64,000 nucleotides of DNA from Paraburkholderia sediminicola (GTDB taxonomy: Bacteria > Pseudomonadota > Gammaproteobacteria > Burkholderiales > Burkholderiaceae), in NCBI RefSeq assembly GCF_902859805.1, contig NZ_CADIKC010000001.1:806001-870000 (forward strand). Direction: 5' to 3'. Of the stretch, positions 18,223 to 25,739 are shown piece after piece (positions within the stretch are counted from its first letter, which is position 1; each line of letters opens with the position of its first letter). The notes below the pieces were generated by a model. The model ran no database searches and was not told the DNA's origin. It worked only from the letters and a program-made list of their open reading frames with translations. Made by a program: the position numbers and the translations under genes.

Positions 18223-18238
18223 TGGCACAGCGCATGCG
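18223..18238 (+). promoter_or_regulatory. Sigma-54 (-24/-12) promoter of the GG-peptide 2-4 operon
   Basis: TGGCAC, five bases, then ATGCG, with GG at 18224-18225 and GC at 18236-18237: exact -24/-12 spacing. The only departures from the consensus lie outside the invariant dinucleotides. The predicted start is near 18249, leaving a 64-nt leader before the ATG at 18313. Confidence 0.75.
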
Positions 18239-18248
18239 TTAGTGACAC

Positions 18249-18269
18249 TCGAGCAGACAAGATGCTCGA
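18249..18269. repeat. 5'-end stem-loop of GG-peptide 2 mRNA
   Basis: Same TCGAGCA/TGCTCGA stem and 7-nt loop as at 11982-12002, placed exactly at the predicted transcription start. Confidence 0.5.
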
Positions 18270-18312
18270 ACCCAACCGCAACACTGTGATGTTCCCTTCC
18301 AGGAGATTTACC

Positions 18313-18600
18313 ATGAACACGCTGATGATCAAAGACCTGTCCATCACCGAACAACTCGACAGCAAGGCCATGCGCGCCGTGCGTGGCGGCCTCGGCTTCG
18401 GCTTTTGCTACCCCAGCACGTCGTACACCAACATCAGCCCGGTGTACGCGCCGAACAACAGCAAGCAGGTTAGCGCCACGCAGTTGATCAGCAACGAAAT
18501 GAACATCCAGAACGCTAACGGCAACAACGTTGCGTTCGCTGCCGGCCTCACTTCGTCGATCAACCCCTGCGTCACGTCGAGCAACAACATCAACGTTTGA
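18313..18600 (+). CDS. Double-glycine leader peptide 2
   Basis: A 95-residue precursor with SD AGGAG before ATG 18313. The leader (26 residues, ending AVRGG) differs from that of peptide 1 at only two positions. The 69-residue core differs mainly at its ends and, unlike peptide 1, contains two cysteines (in GFCYPS and NPCVTS), so a disulfide is possible after export. The centre, VSATQLISNEMNIQNANGN, is shared with peptide 1. It is the first gene downstream of the -24/-12 element and is followed by a hairpin and two more GG-peptide genes in the same direction. Confidence 0.86.
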   Translation: MNTLMIKDLSITEQLDSKAMRAVRGGLGFGFCYPSTSYTNISPVYAPNNSKQVSATQLISNEMNIQNANGNNVAFAAGLTSSINPCVTSSNNINV

Positions 18601-18611
18601 TGCCTGGTTCG

Positions 18612-18647
18612 GCGAAGCGGAGAGGCCCTCGGCAATTTCCGCTTCGC
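18612..18647. terminator. Hairpin between GG-peptide genes 2 and 3
   Basis: Perfect 10-bp arms GCGAAGCGGA (18612-18621) and TCCGCTTCGC (18638-18647) with a 16-nt loop, 11 bp after the stop of peptide 2. It has no T tract; likely a 3'-stabilising or partial terminator giving more peptide 2 than 3 and 4. Confidence 0.45.
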
Positions 18648-18688
18648 TCCGATCACGCCCGTCTTCCGCGCACCTTTGGAGAATCACC

Positions 18689-18973
18689 ATGTCATCCCTC
18701 ATGATTCGCGATCTATCCCGCACCCGCGAGCTCGACCGCCGCGCAATGTCGGCGGTGGCCGGCGGCACCGGCAGCAGCGTGCCCGGCCTGCCCTCGGTGG
18801 CCGGCCTTGGCGGCATCGCCAATGTCAACGTCTCGGTGAACCAGAATCTCAGCCAGATTCAAAACGTCAATGTTGCCGCTCTCAACAACATCGGCGTGAT
18901 CGGCGCCGGCTTCGTGCCGTTGAATCTGAATGTCAGCCCGTCGTTGTGGGCTGCCAATTACGCCAACGTTTAA
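18689..18973 (+). CDS. Double-glycine leader peptide 3
   Basis: A 94-residue precursor; ATG 18689 with SD TTTGGAGAATC. The leader aligns without gaps to the others (SLMIRDL at 3-9, ELD at 14-16, AM at 19-20, AVAGG at 22-26). The 68-residue core is unrelated in sequence to peptides 1 and 2 but also Asn-rich. It has an alternating Asn/Val and Gln pattern (NVNVSVNQNLSQ and QNVNVAALNN) that suggests beta-strand assembly. No Cys. It probably belongs to the peptide 2-3-4 transcript. Divergent cores behind a constant leader are typical of a shared export machine with several cargos. Confidence 0.83.
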   Translation: MSSLMIRDLSRTRELDRRAMSAVAGGTGSSVPGLPSVAGLGGIANVNVSVNQNLSQIQNVNVAALNNIGVIGAGFVPLNLNVSPSLWAANYANV

Positions 18974-18980
18974 CGGCCTG

Positions 18981-19011
18981 CAGTAGCGAAGGATCGGGGG
19001 CTTCCCTACTG
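18981..19011. terminator. Hairpin between GG-peptide genes 3 and 4
   Basis: Arms CAGTAG-c-GAAG and CTTC-c-CTACTG pair over 10 bp with a single C/C mismatch around a 9-nt G-rich loop, 8 bp after the stop of peptide 3. A second, smaller inverted repeat follows (19014-19019 with 19029-19034). No T tract. Confidence 0.4.
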
Positions 19012-19156
19012 CTGCCTGCTCATATCCGGCAGGCGAGCTGCAAGCAGATTTCCTATACTGATAGTGCGACGAGACCTCAGCACACTTAAAAACACTCCCG
19101 AGCGACGGCCGGCCAATCGCACCAGCCGCCCGCTCGATCGCTTCCCTGGAGTCACC

Positions 19157-19384
19157 ATGGCAAAGCTCGCTATCAAAGACCTCACCGACAGCGTCGAACT
19201 CGACCGCGAGGCGATGGCCGCCATTGTTGGCGGCGCACGCATCGGTGCACGCGCGAGTCTCGCCGTGCAGGTGGTGCCGAGATCCACACGCGTCGTCGAC
19301 TATCCGCCGGGTTTTCCCGCGGCGCATCAGGCCATTGTCGATGTGCCCGCTGGTGCGAGACCGCGCAATTTGTCGCGTAGCTAG
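19157..19384 (+). CDS. Double-glycine leader peptide 4
   Basis: A 75-residue precursor; ATG 19157 with SD CTGGAGTC. The leader has LAIKDL at 4-9, ELD at 14-16, AM at 19-20 and AIVGG at 22-26, the same 26-residue length as the other three. The core (49 residues) is different in kind: Arg/Pro/Ala rich and cationic (ARIGARAS, VPRSTRVV, RPRNLSRS), with no Cys. This points to a function distinct from the Asn-rich peptides, for example membrane interaction. It is the last gene before the terminator-like hairpin at 19408. Confidence 0.78.
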   Translation: MAKLAIKDLTDSVELDREAMAAIVGGARIGARASLAVQVVPRSTRVVDYPPGFPAAHQAIVDVPAGARPRNLSRS

Positions 19385-19407
19385 ACCTCCGATCAGACAT
19401 TCGCAGC

Positions 19408-19436
19408 AACGGCACGCGCCTAACGCGCGTGCCGTT
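19408..19436 (+). terminator. Intrinsic terminator of the GG-peptide operon
   Basis: A 12-bp perfect stem (core ACGGCACGCGC) with a 5-nt loop, followed by a T-rich stretch (TTGCGTTTGG), 24 bp after the stop of peptide 4. This closes the export cluster on the plus strand. Confidence 0.7.
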
Positions 19437-19871
19437 TGCGTTTGGTACATCTGTGTTTTTTCGGCGCGCGCTTCGCATGCGTGCCGGTGGTGCCGGAACA
19501 CTGTATGGCGCGCTTCGAAGCAGATCGATACAGACATTTTCGACAGCCGAATTAAAAGGTCCTTCTTATAGGACGCACGAGAGGTCCGCAATTGGAAACG
19601 AGCGCGACCGCCAGGCTATTCCTGAGACGGATAAATTTGTTCGATTAACCTGGTGAATGTCCGCACGCGGCGAGATTGGCGATCGAGCACTCACCTATGA
19701 TGCTTAGGACGCCACGTGGTTTTATGCCGCTCCGGTAGAAACTGCTATCCGGACAGCATCCTGGCGCAGAAGCGTTTGTGGGGCGCGAGGCATGCAAAAG
19801 CGTCGCACAGCGCGAACGGCGATCACGACCTGCCACGAGCCGGCATCGCCAGATCATATTGGAGACGCGCA
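19437..19871. other. Intergenic stretch without recognised genes
   Basis: Short open frames here have no ribosome site, GG leader or family resemblance. Only the ribosome site of the DUF3303 gene (GGAGACGC) at the right end is recognisable. Confidence 0.5.
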
Positions 19872-20156
19872 ATGAAATTCATCGTGCAATGGAATGGCCT
19901 GCCGACCGCGGAAAACTCCGTCATCGAGCGCTTCATGAAAACCGGCGGCCAGGCGCCTGAAGGTGTCAAATTGCTGGGACGCTGGCATGCGATCGGCGGA
20001 TTGCATGGTTTTGCAGTCGTCGAGGCGGACGATTCGCGCGGGCTGTCCGCGCTAGCGCTCGAATGGGGTGATTTGCTGACCATGAGCGTCTTCCCTGCAA
20101 TGACGGACGAAGACCTCGGCGCGGCATTGGGCGCGCATCAAGCCAAACGAAAATAA
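19872..20156 (+). CDS. DUF3303 family protein
   Basis: A 94-residue cytoplasmic protein from ATG 19872 (SD GGAG). The sequence (MKFIVQWNGLP, then GGQAPEGVKLLGRWH, GFAVVEADD and WGDLLTMSVFPAMTDEDLG) matches DUF3303, a ferredoxin-like alpha/beta fold of unknown role, related in shape to small dimeric stress-response proteins. It is 19 bp upstream of the DHA2 transporter, so the two are probably cotranscribed. An upstream in-frame ATG at 19716 would add 52 residues with no family match. Confidence 0.85.
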   Translation: MKFIVQWNGLPTAENSVIERFMKTGGQAPEGVKLLGRWHAIGGLHGFAVVEADDSRGLSALALEWGDLLTMSVFPAMTDEDLGAALGAHQAKRK

Positions 20157-20175
20157 GTGCGCGAGTAAGACCGTC

Positions 20176-21813
20176 ATGACGCCCCACCTTGACACGCCCC
20201 TACCCACCGGACAACTGCTGCCGTTTCGCGAGTCGCTGCTGGCGATGCTTGGCGTTGCATTCGTCTCGATGCTCGTGGCGCTCGATCAAACCATTGTCGG
20301 CACCGCACTGCCGCGCATCGTCGCCGATCTGAAGGGCTTCGATCTGTACGCATGGGTCGCCACTGCTTACATGCTGGCTTCGGTGATTACCATTCCGATC
20401 TTTGGTCGACTGGGTGATCTGTTCGGCCGCAAACCGTTTCTGATCGCCGCGATTCTGTTGTTCACAAGCGCGTCGGTATTGTGCGGGTTCGCTACCAGCA
20501 TGCTGTTGCTGGTGATTTCGCGCGGTCTGCAGGGGATAGGCGGCGGCATTCTGATCGGCACGGTGTTCGCTACCGTTGCCGATCTGTTCCCCAATCCGAA
20601 GCTGCGGTTGCGCTGGCTCGTGTTCGTCACGTCCGCGTTCGGAGTCGCGAATATGGTCGGGCCGACGCTTGGGGGCATGCTCACACAATACGGCGGCTGG
20701 CGGCTGGTGTTTTTCGTCAACGTACCGGTTGGCCTCGTGTCGCTGCTGTTCGTGCTGCGGTTTTTACCACCCCTACGTCATCTGCGACACAAAGGCCCCG
20801 TGCGACTCGACTGGCTCGGCGCGTTCGTGGTTGCAGTCACGTTCGGTTCGTTGCAATTGCTGATCGAATTGTTTCCGAGGTACGGCGTGGACACTATAAC
20901 GATCGTGCTGGCCGTCGTTGCGGTGAGTTTTGCAATGACGCTGTGGCTATGGGAGCGGAGGATGAAGTATCCGATCATTCCCGTGGATATGCTGATGGAC
21001 CGTAAGCTGTCCGCGCTCTTCGCGATGTCGGTGCTTGGCGGTTTCGCGTTGTTTTCGCTGGTGTTTTATGTGCCGTTGCTGTTTCAGGGTGGCTATGCGA
21101 TGTCCGCACACGACTCGGGCATGCTGATCACGCCGCTGCTGCTCGGCACGACGATCGGCAGCGTGGTGAACAATCGTATTGTCACGCGGGTCCGTCGCGC
21201 GAACGGCATCATGTATGTCGGTTTCGCGCTGTCCGCGTTGGCGTGTCTCGGCGTGATCGTACTCAGAGGTACCGAGCCGCACCTGGTGTGGATGTCGTGC
21301 ATGGGCATCAGCGGTCTCGGGCTCGGTCTGGTGGCGACCAGTCTGACGGTCTGTTCGCAGCAGATCGTCGCGCGTGACCAACTCGGCGCGGCAACGGCGT
21401 TGCTGCAATCGTTGCGTACTTTTGGTGGGATGCTGGGCACGGTGATGACCGGTGCGCTGCTCGGGCATCTCTATACGCAGGGGGTGCATCGCTCGCTTGC
21501 CTCGTATCAGGCGACGCAATGGTTCAAATCGTTTGCGAGTCCCGAACTGCTGGTGGATCGTGCGGAGCAGGCGGCGTTGATCAATCGTCTGGTGAGCGCC
21601 GGGCACGCGGGCGATGCCATGATGAATTCTGCGCGAGATGCGCTCGTGCAGTCGATTCATATCGGCATTCTGGTAGCGGGGGCCGCAGCGCTGATTGGGT
21701 TGTGTCTTGCGTGGTTCGTGCCGCCGGTGAGGATCAGTTATTCAGAGGCGGAGTTGGTGGCGGGTGGATCGGCGCAAGAGGATACTATTCCGCCGCGGGG
21801 GAATGCGCTTTAA
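20176..21813 (+). CDS. DHA2-family (EmrB/QacA-type, 14-TM) MFS multidrug transporter
   Basis: A 545-residue inner-membrane proton antiporter. The N-terminal helix carries the DHA2 motif 'LDQTIVGTALPRIVADL', and the loop between helices 2 and 3 has motif A 'GRLGDLFGRKP'. About 14 hydrophobic segments are visible, and 'GPTLGGMLTQYGGWRLVFFVNVPVG' is the usual motif-C region of drug exporters. No periplasmic adaptor gene is adjacent, so it likely works alone. It follows the DUF3303 gene in the same direction. Substrate unknown. Confidence 0.93.
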   Translation: MTPHLDTPLPTGQLLPFRESLLAMLGVAFVSMLVALDQTIVGTALPRIVADLKGFDLYAWVATAYMLASVITIPIFGRLGDLFGRKPFLIAAILLFTSASVLCGFATSMLLLVISRGLQGIGGGILIGTVFATVADLFPNPKLRLRWLVFVTSAFGVANMVGPTLGGMLTQYGGWRLVFFVNVPVGLVSLLFVLRFLPPLRHLRHKGPVRLDWLGAFVVAVTFGSLQLLIELFPRYGVDTITIVLAVVAVSFAMTLWLWERRMKYPIIPVDMLMDRKLSALFAMSVLGGFALFSLVFYVPLLFQGGYAMSAHDSGMLITPLLLGTTIGSVVNNRIVTRVRRANGIMYVGFALSALACLGVIVLRGTEPHLVWMSCMGISGLGLGLVATSLTVCSQQIVARDQLGAATALLQSLRTFGGMLGTVMTGALLGHLYTQGVHRSLASYQATQWFKSFASPELLVDRAEQAALINRLVSAGHAGDAMMNSARDALVQSIHIGILVAGAAALIGLCLAWFVPPVRISYSEAELVAGGSAQEDTIPPRGNAL

Positions 21814-22143
21814 ATGCTGTTGCGATTGGGCTCGTGGTCTGATTTCATCTGTATTAGCCTGCATTCTCTCTTCACTTTAATAGCGGTGCGCGCAACAAAA
21901 GGCCTACCGCTACCAAGCTAGCCTCCTTCCAACAGGATAGCTCTCTGTTCTCTGCCTGCTTCTTAAGGTTTGGAGGCACTAACTTGTGCCGTTTGACATG
22001 TGTCACGTCGAAGCGAAACTGCGAGTAAAGACGCGGGTGTCTAAGGCGCGGCAAGCCACCTCCTGAAATCTCTCCGTGATCGAAATAATCCTCAAATAAA
22101 GGGACATTCGACACACTTCTCGAACGAATGATCGTAGGAAAGC
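21814..22143. other. AT-richer intergenic stretch
   Basis: No gene recognised. GC content drops visibly here relative to the transporter gene, marking the approach to the AT-rich exopolysaccharide island. Only a weak 7-bp inverted repeat (TAGCGGT with ACCGCTA) was noticed. Confidence 0.45.
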
Positions 22144-22172
22144 TTGACCGAACGATTGTGTTTTCTTACCAT
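22144..22172 (+). promoter_or_regulatory. Possible sigma-70 promoter
   Basis: TTGACC and TACCAT are separated by 17 bp, about 100 bp before the small gene at 22273. The -35 matches 5/6 and the -10 matches 4/6. Confidence 0.35.
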
Positions 22173-22272
22173 GGACGTCGCCGCTTGCACACTTAAGACC
22201 AAATCGCTTCCAACCAGGCGCGCGCATAGAACAAGGCCAAAACTAAACAACGAGGTCTTCCGGGGTTCTTGC

Positions 22273-22500
22273 ATGACAATGGATGAAGACATCGCGCACG
22301 TAGCGCGAGTGATGGCGCCGTCTTTGCGCGCCTTTCGTGGTGAACCTGTGCTGCCACCAGCATATTGGCGAAAACGACTACAACGCATACAGGATGAATT
22401 CCCCCTGACCGAATTGCAAACGTTTCAGATTGAACGGTTGCTGGGGGAGTTGGATCGGTTTGAGGCGGAGAGGGGGGCAGGGTTAGACGCGCACTTCTAG
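22273..22500 (+). CDS. Small conserved-looking hypothetical protein
   Basis: 75 residues from ATG 22273; an upstream ATG at 22144 is in frame, but that extension looks untranslated. It is charged and helical, with 'PPAYWRKRLQRIQDEFPLTELQTFQIERLLGELDRF', which is soluble and cytoplasmic in character. I do not recognise a family. Codon usage fits the host better than the surrounding AT-rich DNA. The SD is weak (GGGGTTCTTGC). No operon partner is evident. Confidence 0.5.
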   Translation: MTMDEDIAHVARVMAPSLRAFRGEPVLPPAYWRKRLQRIQDEFPLTELQTFQIERLLGELDRFEAERGAGLDAHF

Positions 22501-22749
22501 ATCTCGTACAGATAGATCGTCTAACTATGCGGCCGAAACCATCGCTAGGTTGATCGCCGGTCGAACCCGGGGGCGATTGCGCCAAATCAGAATATCTTCA
22601 TCGCCACTACCGCAGCTTCGGTGCTGGAAAAGAATCTGCGCGCGGCACCCGTTGTATACGTCCATCGAATCTGGCGTACTTGAACGTACTGCGTGACGCC
22701 GACTAAATATGCCACGCCTCGTATCACAATACCGATCAGGAACGTAACC

Positions 22750-23700
22750 TTGAAACCTTCAACGCTAATAAATTTCCGTGTCCTTGCACTGGCTTCAGCC
22801 TTGCTTTGCCTCTCTCCCTATGCAACGGCGACGTCTTTAGGTTTGCATACAGGACATGACGATTCGATCGCCCAATATGATCAGTTTGGCGGCTGGTTAG
22901 GGAAGCCGGTGCTATATCGGATAACCTTTGCTGACGACGCATCGTGGCAGACCATTTCATCTCCCTACTTTTTGAAAGCAACAGCGGAATGGTTATCTTC
23001 GAATCCGAATAGAGTGGAGACCATCAGCATCCCGTTGTTGCCCAAGCAACGGGGAGACGCCAACCTGGATGCAATCGCTGCTGGGCAATACGACGATATC
23101 TTTCGTAAACTCGCCCACAACCTTGGATCGACCCACAATCCCGCACGCATTATCGTCCGGCTAGGCTGGGAGATGAACGGAACATGGTTTGCATGGTCGG
23201 CCGTGGATAATCCCACGTCTTATATCAACGCGTTCAGACACGTGGTACTTCTCATGCGCCACGAAACACCGCAATTGCGATTCGAGTGGAACCTCGCCAA
23301 CTCGGGCGCGCGTGACTTTGACTGGACCAAAGCATATCCAGGTGACGACGTCGTCGACGTGATCTCGATGGATGTGTACGACCAGTACAACAGTGGATGG
23401 CCGGATATCCTTGGTCGCCCCGGCGGATTGCGAGAATTTCGTTCCTTTGCGCAAACGCACCATAAGCCCGAGGCATATACAGAATGGAGCGTATCAACTT
23501 CCAAGCACGGCCACGGCGATGCGCCTACTTTCGTCGAAAATATGCATGCATGGTTCAATGTCCCCGGGGCAAATGTACTATATCAAGCGTATTGGAACAC
23601 TAACGCCGGCGGCCCCGATGCGGCGATTTCCGGACCTTCCGCGGTCAATGTTCCTCTCTCCTCGCTTAAGTACAGAACTCTGTTTTCAAGTGGGCACTGA
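22750..23700 (+). CDS. Secreted GH26-like glycoside hydrolase
   Basis: The best start is TTG 22750, preceded by SD AGGAACG, giving a 316-residue product with a clear signal peptide (FRVLALASALLCLSPYATA). GTG 22693 is possible but has no ribosome site. The catalytic-domain segment 'RIIVRLGWEMNGTWFAWSA' contains the acid/base Glu of GH26 (EMNG.W), and the late 'EAYTEWSVSTSKHG' is the likely nucleophile region (TEW). GH26 enzymes cleave beta-mannans or related glycans; here the likely job is trimming or releasing the exopolysaccharide made by the neighbouring cluster. It converges with the glycosyltransferase at 23686, overlapping it by 15 bp. Confidence 0.82.
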   Translation: MKPSTLINFRVLALASALLCLSPYATATSLGLHTGHDDSIAQYDQFGGWLGKPVLYRITFADDASWQTISSPYFLKATAEWLSSNPNRVETISIPLLPKQRGDANLDAIAAGQYDDIFRKLAHNLGSTHNPARIIVRLGWEMNGTWFAWSAVDNPTSYINAFRHVVLLMRHETPQLRFEWNLANSGARDFDWTKAYPGDDVVDVISMDVYDQYNSGWPDILGRPGGLREFRSFAQTHHKPEAYTEWSVSTSKHGHGDAPTFVENMHAWFNVPGANVLYQAYWNTNAGGPDAAISGPSAVNVPLSSLKYRTLFSSGH

Positions 23701-24786
23701 TTTCCGCCTGAACGCCTTTTTAGACATACTCAATCGTTCGACGTATTGCAACCACCTTTTAGCGAAAGCCTCGGCCGAAAATATTTGTGCAGCAGATTGA
23801 GCACGCTCTCCACACTTCTGCCGCAATTCATCATTTTCGGCCAGTTCGCATAACGCCGTAGCTAGCAGACGACGATCCCCCGACGGAACTAGCTTTGCAA
23901 CCGCCCCCATTGCATACAGTTCCGCGGGTCCCGATGAGTAATCAAATGAAACTATTGGTGTGCCATGAGCCGCGGCCTCGCAAGCGGCCAGTGAAAAGCC
24001 CTCATATTTCGAAACCGAACAGAATATTGACCCACTAGCATACATCCCACTTTTATTCTCTCGATAACCGGGCAGAAATACACACTCCCTTAAACCCTTC
24101 TCCAAGATCAATGCTTCCAGAAAAGGTCTCTGTTCACCCTCCCCATAGATCACTAAATTCCAATCACTCAATTTCTCCCGAACACCCACCCAAGCTTCTA
24201 TAAGTTCACCAAAATTCTTTTGCGCGCTCAACCTACCTACCGCAACAACTATTTTGGGGCGTACTCGATCAATAGATTTTTCTGAAAACGGCACCATATT
24301 ATAAATAACAGACACATCAGCGACATTATTTTTAATAAACAATGCTCGATCTCGCTCCGTCAACACTACAACTCCGTCGAGCCATCGATAAAGCCAATTC
24401 CGGAGAAACATCCGCAGCCAATGATGACGATCCTCCTCGTAGCGCAGATGCTGGACCTCAACGCAGATCGGGCCACCAACGAATGACGGAAAGGCCCAAT
24501 AACGAAAAAAATTGTTTCCAATCAAAACATCGATATCTTTTAATTCATGCCGAATGAAATTCGAAATGCGTAGCCGCGTTCTAATTTTTTCTAAAATCGA
24601 TATTGGGCGATATATGTTCAAATGAACAACGTCAACGCCATTTACAAAACGCGAGTCATGCCCACTCGAAAACAAGCTCAGGATTGTGACATCGTGAAAT
24701 TTAGCCAAAGCAGTAGCAGTATCGAGGGCTACTTGTTCAGCTCCCCCTTTAAAACCTATATCTGGAACCGCGATTACAATTCTCAC
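23686..24786 (-). CDS. Glycosyltransferase family 4 (GT-B)
   Basis: A 366-residue retaining GT-B enzyme. The N-terminal half opens 'VIAVPDIGFKGGAEQV' (acceptor side). The donor half has 'VVAVGRLSAQKNFGELIEAW', 'LVIYGEGEQRPFL' and the catalytic EX7E-type 'SKYEGFSLAACEAAAHGTPIVSFD'. It probably adds a sugar to the lipid-linked repeat unit. The start is GTG 24786. It is the last gene of the long exopolysaccharide transcript, 8 bp after the GT2 gene. The AT content is high. Confidence 0.9.
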   Translation of the reverse strand: MRIVIAVPDIGFKGGAEQVALDTATALAKFHDVTILSLFSSGHDSRFVNGVDVVHLNIYRPISILEKIRTRLRISNFIRHELKDIDVLIGNNFFRYWAFPSFVGGPICVEVQHLRYEEDRHHWLRMFLRNWLYRWLDGVVVLTERDRALFIKNNVADVSVIYNMVPFSEKSIDRVRPKIVVAVGRLSAQKNFGELIEAWVGVREKLSDWNLVIYGEGEQRPFLEALILEKGLRECVFLPGYRENKSGMYASGSIFCSVSKYEGFSLAACEAAAHGTPIVSFDYSSGPAELYAMGAVAKLVPSGDRRLLATALCELAENDELRQKCGERAQSAAQIFSAEAFAKRWLQYVERLSMSKKAFRRKSVPT

Positions 24787-24794
24787 GTTTTATC

Positions 24795-25739
24795 CTAGCG
24801 GAATACGAAGCGAAACGCTTTACGCGCGGGACCATGAACGCGCATCCTTCTGGCCAATATAGCCAGTCGACTACGCAACCTTCTCGGATAGAACTCCGAG
24901 AAGGCAACTGTCAATTCGTTTGCTTCGTCAACAAGCAAGGGAAACGAAAATTCCGTTCTTTGACTCATGGGACTCTGGTAGCGCTGCGAATTTTCAAAAT
25001 GCTCTCCGCTCCCATCCATTCCACTATTTTTTACCAGCGAGGACGAGGGATACAGGGTCAATCTATTTCCTGATATAAATCGCCCAAAGTCAAAACGAAT
25101 CGCCCAAGACTCGGATTCACCCTCTGCCTGGTTGATCAGCATATCAAGCATATCCCGTCCTGCTCGACAAAACTCCACGCGTCGCGATCGATCCTTTATA
25201 AAGGCAGCATATTCTCCGAGATTCCAATCTACCGACTGCCATCTGTCACGCCAAGTGGCCCAACCCCAGGAACAAATTCGCGGGATAAAAAAACCATCAT
25301 TGAAACGCTCCTTCCCCTCAACTGGAGGAGAATACCCAGATATTGAGAATACTTTGCTAGCACTTACGTACTCATTCAACGCACCACACATATAATTTAA
25401 AAATCCAGGCGAAACTTCAACGTCATCTTCTATAACGATAACGGATTCGTAGAGTGACAATGCGTGACTAACCCCCCGAATGACGGAATCACCCAGTCCG
25501 CGATTCTCGTCTGAAGTAAGTACTTTTACACTCTGAAATCCCTGCGCATTTTTTGCCACATCGCGAACCTCATTCACAGACATCTGTTCGCTCCTGCTTC
25601 GCGGGCCATCGCAAAATATCAGAACGTCTGTTTCACTTGCACCATGAGCACGCCGAAGCGCTCCTAACGTCGCTTCAAGATGCCGAGGACGGTTATATGC
25701 AAATACAACAACTGGAACATTTTTGCCGATCTTATTCAT
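24795..25739 (-). CDS. Glycosyltransferase family 2-like protein (GNT-I-type)
   Basis: 314 residues. It begins 'VPVVVFAYNRPRHLEATLGAL' with the nucleotide-sugar fold, then 'LTSDENRGLGDSVIRG' and the metal-binding DxD-like 'VIVIEDDVEVSPGFL'. 'RICSWGWATWRDRWQ' is characteristic of a GT2 subgroup found in polysaccharide clusters. It probably transfers a GlcNAc- or hexose-type residue in repeat-unit assembly. Its ATG overlaps the stop of the flippase gene by 4 bp, so it is translationally coupled. Confidence 0.88.
   Translation of the reverse strand: MNKIGKNVPVVVFAYNRPRHLEATLGALRRAHGASETDVLIFCDGPRSRSEQMSVNEVRDVAKNAQGFQSVKVLTSDENRGLGDSVIRGVSHALSLYESVIVIEDDVEVSPGFLNYMCGALNEYVSASKVFSISGYSPPVEGKERFNDGFFIPRICSWGWATWRDRWQSVDWNLGEYAAFIKDRSRRVEFCRAGRDMLDMLINQAEGESESWAIRFDFGRFISGNRLTLYPSSSLVKNSGMDGSGEHFENSQRYQSPMSQRTEFSFPLLVDEANELTVAFSEFYPRRLRSRLAILARRMRVHGPARKAFRFVFR

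Larger units (their letters stand above)
17898..18312. promoter_or_regulatory. Divergent region between kinase and GG-peptide operon
   Basis: No gene is supported in these 415 bp. The right-hand end holds the -24/-12 promoter and 5' stem-loop of GG-peptide 2. The middle holds an interrupted palindrome at 18139-18162. The kinase promoter was not identified. Confidence 0.6.
18217..18600 (+). repeat. Inverted duplication, copy B (promoter, leader and peptide gene)
   Basis: Plus-strand counterpart of 11653-12034. Promoter, 5' stem-loop, ribosome site and leader codons are nearly base-for-base identical; the peptide cores have diverged only locally. Recombination between the copies would invert the intervening segment. 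Confidence 0.85.

Noticed and set aside
17890..18828. 312-codon open frame on the minus strand across the GG-peptide 2 region
   Set aside because: It runs antisense through the promoter, leader and two well-supported peptide genes, has no ribosome site and no family resemblance; a GC-rich shadow.
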